NCBI RefSeq assembly: GCF_009646115.1
Contig: NZ_CP045722.1
Location: 74,726-138,725, forward strand
Direction: 5' to 3'
DNA: 64,000 nucleotides
Source of the DNA: Pantoea eucalypti
GTDB taxonomy: Bacteria; Pseudomonadota; Gammaproteobacteria; Enterobacterales; Enterobacteriaceae
The position numbers were made by a program, and so were the translations under genes. Of the stretch, positions 54,434 through 64,000 are shown piece by piece; position 1 is the stretch's first letter; every line of letters begins with the position of its first letter. The notes below the pieces were generated by a model. That model was not told the DNA's origin. It ran no database searches and was given only the letters and a program-made list of their open reading frames with translations.

Positions 54434-54434
54434 C
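54394..54434. repeat. Inverted iteron pair forming an 18-bp perfect hairpin
   Basis: The last two copies of the cluster face each other: TAACCACTGTAGCGAGTA, GCAG, then its exact reverse complement. It lies about 55 bp after the rep stop codon and may terminate the rep transcript or block a fork. Confidence 0.85.
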
Positions 54435-54487
54435 CGTTTTAAAGAAGCCTATCCCTGCAAAATGGCGAGAGCGACACAGCGAATCTG

Positions 54488-55561
54488 TCACAGCTTCTTC
54501 TGCTTTCTGATTTTGTTGAGTAATTCTTTTTCCTCACGAGACACCATGACCAGTTCACTGTTCTCTTCTTCGATCATCGGTTCAGGCAGGCTGACATCAA
54601 TAACGCCGGGGTCAAGATCAAGATCGTCATAATCGTCGATCTCATCATCGATCAGGTCAGAGTTGCTGAGTGGCAGTTCGGCCGGACGCAGCTTAGGATG
54701 ACGATAATGCACCCAAAAGTAGACTGACGAGCCCCGCCGTGTTTCGGTGTAATCAAGATAACCAATCTCTTTTAACTGCTCCATGGCCTTTCTGACAGTC
54801 GCATTCTGGGTAATCACGCGTGACGTCAGGTTTAGTCTGGCACGCAGACGCGCCATTGATATCGGGGCAGGCTTAGGAGGAAGGCTTTCAATGAAGGTGT
54901 AGAGTGCCTGAGCGGATTCTTTGCGGGCCAGCTCATTGATAGCTTTCAGCTGCAGCAAAACCTTTCTGTCGAACTGATACAACTCAAAGATTTTGGGGTC
55001 AGCCTGCAGCGTTACTGTATCTTTCTTGATGCTGTATTTAGCCGACTGCACCAGATGCGTCGTGTAGTTTTCTCCGCCTTTACTGGTAAAGGTCAGAGTA
55101 TTCGATGCGATACGCGTCAAGGATGCGTCCAGGCGGCTCCTGAGCTTCGAGGAGAGTCGTACCGAAGGTATGCCACAGAGTTTTGCGAATTCAACGAAAG
55201 AGAGCGTTACAGTGTCTCCCAGACACTCATGCGTGGCGAATGCTCGAATGATCCCGACCCAGGTTTTAAAATCATTATCCATATCCAACCGGGCACCCAG
55301 AATCTTAATGTTGTCATAGCCTTCTGACCTGACCAGGGATAACTGCTTAAGATCCTGTGTCACATCCATGGCATTCATCTGGTTTTTCTGACTGCGCGCC
55401 GTAGATTTGAGCGTCGGAACAAATAAGCCGAGCCGCATCAGCGCTACCGGCTGCACGGTGTTGTTACTGTTGGGGGTAAGAGTAACAACTTCACCTGTGC
55501 GTTTGTCTGTTTCGCTAAACGCATCGGCTATGTTCAGGATATCTGGTTCTTTTCTTGGCAT
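54488..55561 (-). CDS. repA: RepFIB-type replication initiator (RepB family)
   Basis: 357 residues. The start at 55561 (MPRKEPDIL) is preceded by GGAT and A-rich sequence; the frame opens further at 55624. The body is the Rep_3 superfamily: [25 protein letters not shown] then two winged-helix domains (WH1 with [15 protein letters not shown]2 with [36 protein letters not shown]). The C-terminus is acidic. It binds the iterons found on both sides of the gene and opens the origin. Iteron sequence and arrangement identify the plasmid as RepFIB-like. Confidence 0.95.
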   Translation of the reverse strand: MPRKEPDILNIADAFSETDKRTGEVVTLTPNSNNTVQPVALMRLGLFVPTLKSTARSQKNQMNAMDVTQDLKQLSLVRSEGYDNIKILGARLDMDNDFKTWVGIIRAFATHECLGDTVTLSFVEFAKLCGIPSVRLSSKLRSRLDASLTRIASNTLTFTSKGGENYTTHLVQSAKYSIKKDTVTLQADPKIFELYQFDRKVLLQLKAINELARKESAQALYTFIESLPPKPAPISMARLRARLNLTSRVITQNATVRKAMEQLKEIGYLDYTETRRGSSVYFWVHYRHPKLRPAELPLSNSDLIDDEIDDYDDLDLDPGVIDVSLPEPMIEEENSELVMVSREEKELLNKIRKQKKL

Positions 55562-55600
55562 TAGGAAGATCCGTGATGTGAACAGGCGAAAGCCGCTGTT

Positions 55601-55702
55601 ACTCGATACAGTGGATACTATCACTCACTACAGCGGTTAATCTACTCACCATAGTGGTTATTTCTCTCGATACAGTGGTTGTTCTACTCGCTATAGTGGT
55701 TA
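55601..55702 (-). repeat. Origin module 1: five 21-bp-phased iterons
   Basis: Five iterons (reverse-complement orientation relative to the distal cluster) start at 55601, 55623, 55644, 55664 and 55686, spaced 20-22 bp (about two helical turns). They lie in the rep promoter region directly upstream of the rep gene and so also serve autorepression. Confidence 0.9.
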
Positions 55703-55747
55703 GTCACCTTACCCCAGCTCAGGCGTACCGTGGCCCGGAGCGCGTTG

Positions 55748-55811
55748 GGGATCTTTAAGGAACTTATTAGGATCTTATGAGGATCTGTTATTGGATCTAT
55801 TCAGTGGATAA
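55748..55811. promoter_or_regulatory. Origin module 1: GATC array and DnaA-like box
   Basis: Four GGATCT elements at about 10-15-bp intervals (55748-55800) form an AT-rich, Dam-methylatable stretch typical of a DNA unwinding element. A near-perfect DnaA box (TTATCCACT on the minus strand, 8 of 9) follows at 55803-55811. Confidence 0.8.
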
Positions 55812-55921
55812 CCCGGTAAAAAGAGGTTAACAGAACGGATAATTTGCCCTGCCCTCGACATGCAGCACTCGCTCTCATCGCACAGTGTCAGTGAAGCGAC
55901 AGTAATGCCCTCTCAAAAGGG

Positions 55922-55930
55922 TTATACACA
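55922..55930 (+). promoter_or_regulatory. DnaA box
   Basis: TTATACACA, a perfect match to TTATNCACA, between the two origin modules. Confidence 0.85.
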
Positions 55931-55946
55931 CAATAAAAAGTCATTT

Positions 55947-56049
55947 ACTCGCTACAGTGGTTGTTAAGTACTCGCCAGCGCGGTTGCTTTCCTCGCTACA
56001 GTGGTTATTCCACTCTCTATAGTGGTTATTCTTCTCGCTATAGTGGTTA
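55947..56049 (-). repeat. Origin module 2: five 21-bp-phased iterons
   Basis: Five iterons start at 55947, 55970, 55991, 56012 and 56033; spacing is 23, 21, 21 and 21 bp. Orientation is the same as in module 1. Module 2 begins about 345 bp from module 1. Confidence 0.9.
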
Positions 56050-56093
56050 CTGACACCCTTCAAAGCCTTGTGCCACAAGCCCTCAGACGTTAT

Positions 56094-56160
56094 GGGGATC
56101 TGTTTAGGATCTCAATTTGATCTATTAAGGATCGACCAATTGGATCTGGCCTGTGAATAA
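56094..56160. promoter_or_regulatory. Origin module 2: GATC array and DnaA box
   Basis: Five GATC sites in a run of GGATCT-like elements (56094-56146), then a perfect DnaA box TTATTCACA on the minus strand at 56152-56160. It repeats the layout of module 1. Confidence 0.82.
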
Positions 56161-57557
56161 TGAGGATAAAACAGAGAAAACATGGCAGAAGCAGCATGTC
56201 AGATAGATCTGATGTTTAAGACAGGCATTGAATTGTGATCAGCCGTCAGGTTTGGTTTAGCAGAGGATTTAACATGAAAGCCCTTTGTACAAAGCATAAG
56301 CAGCAAGACCGTGAAAGAAACTCTGATAACCACATTTTAAATAGGGCTTTGATGTAGATTGAGCATTTGTCGTGCTCTTCATACTTTAAAGAGTTACCAC
56401 CCTAAAAAATAAATCTATCATTATGATAAATAAGGAATTATTATGATTTTTTCATGATGAAAACACCATAATCAAATTCCCCTTGTAATTTTCTGATTCA
56501 ATATCTTATGTTGATTAACTGAGAAAGCGAAGTCTGGTTTACAGCAGCGTTCAAAAAGGAGCTGAACAGAAATTCAGACTACTAAAAGCAACCGGAAACT
56601 CATTTTTTTAAAAGTTGAAGATTGTCAGACATGGAAGAAATGTTGTGCTGCCTCGTTTTCGAGTAAGTGAAGGTTCTCCTCAGAAAGAGAAACTGAGAGA
56701 TAGGTAAATATTTGCGGAGTTGAATACAATATTGAAAGGGCGATGATACATATTCGCAATCACTTAATCGTCAAAATGTCCGGTTAAGATTTGATACCCG
56801 CTTTATAAGTATGAGCCCTGCCCCCGGTCTGAAACGGGTACGGAAAGATCAGTGAATTCACAAAATTTATCAACCGGCATAACGACTGGATATGTTGTTC
56901 AAACGCAACCTGAGTAAGTAATAGAGTGTTTGTCAGACTTGAAATACTATAAAGCTTCGATGAAGCCCGGCAATCAAGATTATGAAAAAGTCATGACACA
57001 TGATGATTTAAGGAGAGTAAAAATTTCAAATTTAAGCGATGGAAATTGAAAGGACACCGCCATTAATCGACTTACCAGACTTGCAAGCCCTGTTGATAAA
57101 ATTAAGAAGCTGAAGCAATCATAAGAAGACTAAAAATCAAAGTTAGAGCTTATCTTCAACACGTTGCAACGCAGTTTTTCACCATTCAATTTCTCTTTTA
57201 TATTGATGATTAATATGAAATTTATTTAAATTTTCATGCTGAAAATACCATGGAAAACATATGAACTTTATAACTCTTTGCACAATAAACAGAATGGTAT
57301 GCTGTAATATAAAGGGGTGAAACGACAGTTAAAAACGCCCTTAAGCCTCTTTAAGGAGGTAATCCTGAAACATCGAATTCATTCATTTCAGCGAGAGAAA
57401 CCGTCAATTTGACCCACCCTCTTCATAACTCTCCCATCCATCTCATCGTCATCTTAATGTCACTAGTAAAAAATCCAGGTTTTTGTCATTTTTCTAAAAA
57501 ATTGGCAGGTTTAGCCTTTTTGTGTAGTATGCAAAAAACAGTAAAGCAGAGGGGCTT
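56161..57557. other. AT-rich region between origin and parA
   Basis: About 1.4 kb with no gene I can support. It is strongly AT-rich. I did not find the ParB-site repeats of F sopC or P1 parS here. A short hairpin (CCTTAAGCCTCTTTAAGG) lies near 57341-57358. Confidence 0.6.
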
Positions 57558-58760
57558 ATGAAGCGCGATTATGGTGGAGTGCTGGAAATGGCTACCAGAG
57601 CCAATTCCATGTTACATGGACTGAGTAGCCACATTGAACAACAACGTCAGGAGTTCAATCAGACCGGTTTTTACCAGACTTTCTCACGTAATGCCGTCGC
57701 CAATATGCCATTACTGAGTAAGCACGCTGTTGTTGCTGCCATTGGTGATATGGAAGAAGCAGGTTATCAGTTTGGTAAGAAACAAACCGGCAGTACCTCA
57801 CAATACGCACTGACCATTCAGAACGTAGTCGACATCTATGAGCACCGTAAAGTCCCAAAATATCGCGATCGCCATGATGGACCCTTCGTCGTCTTTGTTG
57901 TAAGTCTTAAGGGCGGTGTTTCTAAAACAGTCAGTACTGTCACACTGGCCCACGGTATGCGCGCTCATCCCTCTATGTTGCATAATGACCTGCGCATTCT
58001 GGTTATTGACCTGGATCCACAGGCATCAAGCACAATGTTCCTGAGTCACACTAATAGCGTAGGCTCCGTTCTTGAGACCGCAGCGCAGGCCATGCTGAAC
58101 GACCTGGATGCCGACCAGCTTCGCGAACAGTTTATTAAGCCAACTGTCATGCCGGGAGTGGATGTAATTCCCGCCTCAATAGACGATGGTTTCGTTGCCA
58201 GCGACTGGGAAGAGTTGGTTGCTGAACATCTGCCAGGCGTTGCACCGTCCGAAGTATTGCGCCGCAACGTGATCGATCGTCTGGCCGGTGATTATGATTT
58301 CATCTTTCTCGATACCGGTCCTCACCTTGATTCGTTCATGTTGAATGCTATTGCGGCCAGTGATGTGCTGCTGACACCGACGCCGCCGGCACAGGTCGAT
58401 TTCCATTCAACTATGAAGTATCTGACTCGCCTGCCAGAAATGCTCGAACGTATTGAGTCAGAAGGCATTGAACCGCGTCTTAAAGCAAATATTGGCTTTA
58501 TGTCGAAAATGACCTCTAAACACGATCACCTGACCTCTCAAAGTTATGCTCGTGAAGTGTTTACCAAATCAATGCTGGACTGCAGCCTGCCAAGACTGGA
58601 CGGGTTTGAACGCTGCGGTGAATCCTTTGATACCGTCATCAGTGCCAATCCCTCATCTTATCCAGGCAGTGCGGACGCTTTGCGCAAAGCTAAATATGAA
58701 GCCGAACAGTTCTCCAGGGCTGTGTTTGACCGCATCGAATATATCAGGAGCACCTTGTGA
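57558..58760 (+). CDS. parA: Plasmid partition ATPase ParA (P1 ParA/SopA type)
   Basis: 400 residues. The N-terminal ~100 residues carry a DNA-binding region (ALTIQNVVDIYEHRK), as in type Ib ParA. The deviant Walker A is VSLKGGVSKTVSTVTLAH (about residues 115-132), Walker A' is VIDLDPQASSTM, and a later ILRRN/FLDTGPHLDS acts as Walker B. The ATG follows GAGGGG. ParA binds DNA nonspecifically as ATP-dimer and represses its own operon. Its stop codon overlaps parB by four bases (GTGA). Confidence 0.95.
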   Translation: MKRDYGGVLEMATRANSMLHGLSSHIEQQRQEFNQTGFYQTFSRNAVANMPLLSKHAVVAAIGDMEEAGYQFGKKQTGSTSQYALTIQNVVDIYEHRKVPKYRDRHDGPFVVFVVSLKGGVSKTVSTVTLAHGMRAHPSMLHNDLRILVIDLDPQASSTMFLSHTNSVGSVLETAAQAMLNDLDADQLREQFIKPTVMPGVDVIPASIDDGFVASDWEELVAEHLPGVAPSEVLRRNVIDRLAGDYDFIFLDTGPHLDSFMLNAIAASDVLLTPTPPAQVDFHSTMKYLTRLPEMLERIESEGIEPRLKANIGFMSKMTSKHDHLTSQSYAREVFTKSMLDCSLPRLDGFERCGESFDTVISANPSSYPGSADALRKAKYEAEQFSRAVFDRIEYIRSTL

Positions 58761-59728
58761 GCAAACCTATACAGCGCATTGGCCGCAAATTTGGTGATTC
58801 AGCTATCGCGAACATGATCGACAGTAGCAGTCAGTCACGCACCTTTACGCTGAAATCGGGTGCGAAGGCAACTTTCGTTCGCCAGCTCATCCTGCATGAT
58901 GATATTGAGACCAGAACAACGGTTGATCCCCAAATCAACGGTCGTGACCAGAGCACACTGACACCGGAATCGCTGCAGGAGATCACCCGTACCATTACGT
59001 TGCAGCAGTTTTTCCCGGCGATTGGTCGCATCAACGGTGATCAGATTGAGATCATGGATGGTTCACGCCGCCGCGCTGCATGTATTCTTTCGGGGGCAAG
59101 CCTGGAGGTACTGGTCACCGCTGATGAACTGAGCATCAGTGATGCGCGTCAGCTGGCCGCTGATATACAGACCGCTAAAGAGCATAACCTGCGCGAATTA
59201 GGGTTACGCTTTATGCTGATGAACGAAAATGGCATGAGCAAATCCGAGATTGCCAAAGCAGAAGGTATCTCTAATGCCAAGGTGACTCGTGCGTTCCAGG
59301 CAGCAGCTGTACCTGCTGAGTTCATTGAACTCTTCCCGGTTGTCTCTGAGCTGACGCTTCAGGATTACCAGTTGCTGCTTGATGTCTGGGAGGAGGCTAA
59401 AGCGGAAGCGGTTGAGGTCTCTGCGCTGGTCAGCGAGATTCAGCAAAAGCTGAATGAAGATGATCTCCTGCGAATCACCAACCCGGATGATAAGAAGAGC
59501 GCTATCCTGAATGGCTTCAAAAGTGCGCGTCGTCAGTTAAAGAAACCGGCACCCGTCAGCAAAACTGTGACGGAGAAACTGGCAACATTTACCACGGCTA
59601 ATACCTATGCACGACGCAAAACCAATGATGAGAAGCGGACCGTGCAATATGAATTCAGTCGTCTGCCAAAAGAGATCGCTGAGCAGATTGACGCATCAAT
59701 AAGACAGATTCTTTCTACATTGAATTAA
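58757..59728 (+). CDS. parB: Plasmid partition protein ParB
   Basis: 323 residues from a GTG start. The ParB/Srx nuclease-like domain (QFFPAIGRINGDQIEIMDGSRRRAACI, about residues 92-118) and a helix-turn-helix (SKSEIAKAEGISNAKVTRAFQAA, about 160-182) are clear; the C-terminal dimerisation domain follows. It binds the centromere (parS/sopC-like), which I could not find in the window. With ParA it distributes plasmid copies at division. The overlap GTGA ensures balanced expression. Confidence 0.95.
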   Translation: MSKPIQRIGRKFGDSAIANMIDSSSQSRTFTLKSGAKATFVRQLILHDDIETRTTVDPQINGRDQSTLTPESLQEITRTITLQQFFPAIGRINGDQIEIMDGSRRRAACILSGASLEVLVTADELSISDARQLAADIQTAKEHNLRELGLRFMLMNENGMSKSEIAKAEGISNAKVTRAFQAAAVPAEFIELFPVVSELTLQDYQLLLDVWEEAKAEAVEVSALVSEIQQKLNEDDLLRITNPDDKKSAILNGFKSARRQLKKPAPVSKTVTEKLATFTTANTYARRKTNDEKRTVQYEFSRLPKEIAEQIDASIRQILSTLN

Positions 59729-59750
59729 TCGTCATCCTGTATCGTCTTCG

Positions 59751-59778
59751 AAACCGGCCACTGGCCGGTTTTTTTATC
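59751..59778 (+). terminator. Terminator of parAB
   Basis: AAACCGGCCA-C-TGGCCGGTTT followed by TTTT, 23 bp after parB. It separates the partition operon from the sucrose operon. Confidence 0.92.
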
Positions 59779-59901
59779 TGCTATCCACCCAGAGGCATAC
59801 CTGCCTTATCCGCATTTTCTTCTTCGCCTGAAGAGATGTTCTGTACGACGCGCCTCATTTCAGCAGTATTACGCTTGATCCTGGTACAGTTTAACGCTAT
59901 A

Positions 59902-59917
59902 GCTAAAACGGTTTAGC
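59902..59917. promoter_or_regulatory. ScrR-type operator before scrK
   Basis: GCTAAAACGGTTTAGC, a dyad close to CTAAACCGGTTTAG, 27 bp before the scrK start. LacI-family ScrR binds such sites and is released by fructose or fructose-1-phosphate. Confidence 0.85.
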
Positions 59918-59944
59918 TTTTAAATTCAATCACAGGAGTTGTCT

Positions 59945-60871
59945 ATGTCTGTTCGCGTATGGTGTCTCGGGGATGCCGTGGTCGATTTGCTACCCGAAAA
60001 GCCGGGCCACCTGATGCAGTGTCCGGGCGGAGCACCGGCTAATGTCGCCGTTGGCATTGCACGTCTGCAGGGAAACAGTGCTTTTATTGGCCGGATAGGC
60101 GCTGATCCTTTTGGTGAATTTATGCGGCAGACGCTCAGAGAGGAGAACGTTGATACTCGCTACATGATCGCTGATTCACAGCACCGCACGTCAACGGTGG
60201 TGGTCGGGCTGGATGTGCAGGGCGAACGCTCCTTTACCTTTATGGTGCGCCCAAGCGCCGATCTGTTTCTTGAACCGTCGGATCTGCCTGAGTTCCAGCG
60301 CGGTGAATGGTTGCACTGCTGTTCGATCGCCTTAGCAGCTGAGCCATCACGCACCGCCACGCTTACCGCCATGAAGCAGATTTGTGCTGCAGGCGGCCAT
60401 GTCAGCTTTGATTTAAATCTGCGTGAAGACCTCTGGTCCGATCCGGCACTGCTGCATGCGGTGGTGAACGAGGCGCTCAGTCATACCGACGTGGCCAAAT
60501 TCTCAGACGAGGAACTGGATTTCCTCTGTCCGGGACAGGAACCAGCTGTCAGCTTGCCGCAGCTGGCCAAACGATTTGGTATTCGCTTATTACTGGTGAC
60601 GCGGGGCAGGGAAGGGGTGATCGCCTGCTATCAGGGCGAGATCACTCACCATGCGACGACGCCCGTGGACAGCGTCGACACCACAGGTGCAGGTGATGCC
60701 TTCGTGGCCGGATTACTCTGGGTTCTGGCGACGTCAGGTCTGCCTGCCGATGAATCAAAGCTGTCCATTTGTCTTGCCACAGCACAACGCTGTGGCGCCC
60801 TGGCAACCACCGCGAAAGGTGCCATGACAGCACTTCCCTGGCTCCATCAGCTGGACAATCTGGCCGGCTAA
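59945..60871 (+). CDS. scrK: Fructokinase ScrK
   Basis: 308 residues, ATG 59945 behind AGGAG (the frame opens at 59939 with TTG). PfkB-family features: N-terminal GDAVVDLLPEKPGH, the phosphate-binding GGAPANVAVGIARLQG, and C-terminal DTTGAGDAFVAGLLWVLA (catalytic Asp and anion hole). It phosphorylates fructose released from sucrose-6-phosphate to fructose-6-phosphate. First gene of the operon scrK-scrY-scrA, in the order of pUR400-type scr regulons. Confidence 0.95.
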   Translation: MSVRVWCLGDAVVDLLPEKPGHLMQCPGGAPANVAVGIARLQGNSAFIGRIGADPFGEFMRQTLREENVDTRYMIADSQHRTSTVVVGLDVQGERSFTFMVRPSADLFLEPSDLPEFQRGEWLHCCSIALAAEPSRTATLTAMKQICAAGGHVSFDLNLREDLWSDPALLHAVVNEALSHTDVAKFSDEELDFLCPGQEPAVSLPQLAKRFGIRLLLVTRGREGVIACYQGEITHHATTPVDSVDTTGAGDAFVAGLLWVLATSGLPADESKLSICLATAQRCGALATTAKGAMTALPWLHQLDNLAG

Positions 60872-60912
60872 TCATCCCTGACGCCCCTGTTTTGGGAGCT
60901 ATCTCACAATCA

Positions 60913-60926
60913 CTAAACCGGTTTAG
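60913..60926. promoter_or_regulatory. ScrR-type operator 1 before scrY
   Basis: CTAAACCGGTTTAG, a perfect 14-bp palindrome, 115 bp upstream of the scrY start. Confidence 0.88.
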
Positions 60927-60971
60927 CTATTTTCATTGCAGAGGGAAATTACCCGTGGCTATGATTTGCGC

Positions 60972-60985
60972 CTAAACCGGTTTAG
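60972..60985. promoter_or_regulatory. ScrR-type operator 2 before scrY
   Basis: The same perfect palindrome CTAAACCGGTTTAG, 59 bp after operator 1 and 42 bp before scrY. Two sites at this spacing may support cooperative binding or looping. Confidence 0.88.
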
Positions 60986-61024
60986 CAAAAAAGCCGGTGA
61001 TGATAGCCTCTCCTCAGGGAATAA

Positions 61025-62563
<1,539 letters not shown>

Positions 62564-62630
62564 CCGGATGGCCCCGGAGACCGGGGCCTCAACGCCACAC
62601 GGATAAAAACAAAACAAGACTGAGGTGTAT

Positions 62631-64000
62631 ATGGACTATGTAAAAATATCGCGGGCCTTACTGCCGCTGCTGGGTGGTAAAGAGAACATCGCCAGCGCAG
62701 CACACTGTGCGACCCGGCTGCGTCTGGTGCTGGCGGATGATGAAAAGGCGGACACTACCGCGATCGGCCGGATTGAAGGGGTTAAAGGCTGCTTCCGTAA
62801 TGCGGGACAGCTTCAGGTTATCTTTGGGACTGGCGTGGTAAACAAGGTTTACGCTGCCTTTATCGCCGAGGCGGGTATTAGCGAATCGAGCAAGTCTGAG
62901 GCTGCTGATATTGCCGCACGCAAGCTTAACCCTTTCCAGCGCATCGCCCGACTGCTGTCGAACATCTTTGTGCCGATCATTCCGGCGATTGTGGCGTCAG
63001 GTCTGCTGATGGGCCTGCTGGGGATGGTCAAAACCTACGGCTGGGTCAATCCGGAAAATGCACTCTACATCATGCTGGATATGTGCAGCTCGGCGGCCTT
63101 TATTATTCTGCCGATACTGATTGGCTTTACGGCAGCGCGTGAGTTTGGCGGTAACCCATTTCTGGGCGCAACGCTGGGTGGCATTCTGACCCACCCGGCG
63201 CTGACCAACGCCTGGGGCGTGGCAGCCGGTTTCCACACGATGAACTTCTTCGGCATTGAAGTCGCGATGATTGGCTATCAGGGCACGGTATTCCCGGTAC
63301 TGCTGGCGGTGTGGTTCATGAGCATGCTCGAAAAACAGCTACGTCGGGTAATACCGGATGCGCTGGATTTGATCCTGACCCCGTTTCTGACGGTGATTAT
63401 CTCCGGATTCATTGCGCTACTGATTATTGGTCCTGCGGGCCGTATGCTGGGTGATGGCATCTCCTTTGTCCTCAGCACGCTGATTGCGCACGCCGGATGG
63501 CTGGCCGGGCTGGTATTTGGTGGGCTTTACTCGGTGATTGTCATCACCGGCGTCCATCATAGCTTCCACGCCATTGAAGCGGGACTACTGGGCAATCCTT
63601 CAATCGGCGTGAATTTCCTGCTGCCCATCTGGGCGATGGCGAACGTGGCTCAGGGCGGTGCCTGTCTGGCAGTGTGGTTCAAAACCCGTGATGCGAAGAT
63701 CAAGGCGATTTCGTTGCCCTCCGCGTTTTCTGCATTACTGGGGATCACCGAAGCGGCCATTTTTGGTATCAACCTGCGGTTTATGAAGCCCTTTATCGCC
63801 GGACTGGTGGGCGGTGCGCTGGGCGGTGCCTGGGTCGTGTCGGTTCACGTTTATATGACAGCGGTCGGGCTGACCGGACTACCGGGCATGGCGATTGTCC
63901 AGGCTGGTTCTCTGCTGAATTATGTCATCGGCATCGCAATCGCCTTTACCACCGCGTTTGTGATTTCATATCTTCTCAAATACAAAACGGATTCTGAATA
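62631..64000 (+). CDS. scrA: Sucrose-specific PTS enzyme IIBC ScrA
   Basis: The frame runs 456 codons to the end of the window; the last two bases are TA, so only the final base of the stop is missing. The N-terminal IIB domain has the phosphocysteine site AAHCATRLRL (C27). The membrane IIC domain starts around residue 110 (LLSNIFVPIIPAIVASGLL) with about ten membrane segments, including GGLYSVIVITGVHHSFHAIEAG. It takes up and phosphorylates sucrose to sucrose-6-phosphate. The hydrolase scrB and repressor scrR are expected beyond the window. The ATG is preceded by TGAGGTG. Confidence 0.95.
   Translation, partial: MDYVKISRALLPLLGGKENIASAAHCATRLRLVLADDEKADTTAIGRIEGVKGCFRNAGQLQVIFGTGVVNKVYAAFIAEAGISESSKSEAADIAARKLNPFQRIARLLSNIFVPIIPAIVASGLLMGLLGMVKTYGWVNPENALYIMLDMCSSAAFIILPILIGFTAAREFGGNPFLGATLGGILTHPALTNAWGVAAGFHTMNFFGIEVAMIGYQGTVFPVLLAVWFMSMLEKQLRRVIPDALDLILTPFLTVIISGFIALLIIGPAGRMLGDGISFVLSTLIAHAGWLAGLVFGGLYSVIVITGVHHSFHAIEAGLLGNPSIGVNFLLPIWAMANVAQGGACLAVWFKTRDAKIKAISLPSAFSALLGITEAAIFGINLRFMKPFIAGLVGGALGGAWVVSVHVYMTAVGLTGLPGMAIVQAGSLLNYVIGIAIAFTTAFVISYLLKYKTDSE

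Noticed and set aside
53374..54434. CRISPR-like array of 17-bp repeats
   Set aside because: The repeats are short and unevenly spaced, flank a rep gene and match plasmid iterons; no cas gene is present.
59729..59944. Centromere (parS/sopC-like) site after parB
   Set aside because: I looked for tandem repeats or the known P1 and F motifs here and before parA but found only a terminator and an ScrR operator.

Overview
The window looks like part of a large plasmid of a Pantoea-type enterobacterium (Erwiniaceae), probably of the Large Pantoea Plasmid (LPP-1) type. The evidence is a RepFIB-like initiator gene embedded in about 23 iterons, a P1/F-type parA-parB pair, a Cre-type recombinase with a loxP-like site, and metabolic accessory genes (sucrose scr operon, feoAB, organosulfur-type oxidation genes). 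Many proteins closely resemble E. coli ones (YajD, Ahr, YjbJ, YciG, FeoA/FeoB, YdeP). I saw no rRNA, tRNA, insertion sequence or CRISPR array. Family names and comparisons come from recognition, not from database searches.

Layout. 1-5.6 kb: a 5'-truncated FAD/NAD(P)-binding protein, an FMN-dependent monooxygenase, then an MFS permease overlapping an acyl-CoA-dehydrogenase-like oxidoreductase. 5.9-8.1 kb: a secreted SnoaL/DUF4440-like protein, a loxP-like site, a perfect 21-bp inverted repeat and the Cre-like recombinase. 8.5-11.0 kb: feoAB. 11.3-14.9 kb: WbuC-like cupin, small envelope proteins, DUF2256. 16.0-17.7 kb: two H-NS paralogues around a broken VOC gene. 17.8-21.5 kb: GlxA-type regulator, UlaG-like metallohydrolase, then an orphan type VI secretion module (hcp with a UGA stop, a Tlde1-like effector frameshifted at an A9 run, an intact candidate immunity gene). 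21.7-33.5 kb: Ahr aldehyde reductase, a soluble FIST chemoreceptor, YciG, LysR/MFS/hydrolase, an orphan RND pump, YajD, a cyclophilin-like protein. 33.9-38.4 kb: YdeP-like molybdoenzyme, phosphoesterase, MBL protein. 38.5-42.7 kb: two membrane chemoreceptors, one with a sigma-28 promoter. 43.3-53.2 kb: a LexA-box gene and a signalling cluster of two BLUF-EAL photoreceptors, a GAF-GGDEF-EAL phosphodiesterase, a BluR-like regulator, CsbD, Hsp20 and small proteins. 53.3-59.7 kb: replication and partition. 59.9-64 kb: scrK-scrY-scrA with ScrR-type operators.

How it fits together. The plasmid core (rep, iterons, DnaA boxes, parAB, Cre/lox) accounts for maintenance and multimer resolution. The cargo concerns nutrient capture (sucrose, Fe2+, possibly organosulfur compounds), efflux and detoxification, taxis, and light/c-di-GMP control of lifestyle. 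The most unusual points are a twice-repeated origin module (five iterons, GATC array, DnaA box), the damaged but in principle rescuable hcp-effector-immunity module, the pairing of one catalytically intact and one fully degenerate BLUF-EAL protein, an orphan sigma-28 promoter facing antisense into a chemoreceptor gene, and a LexA-controlled small gene of unknown function.
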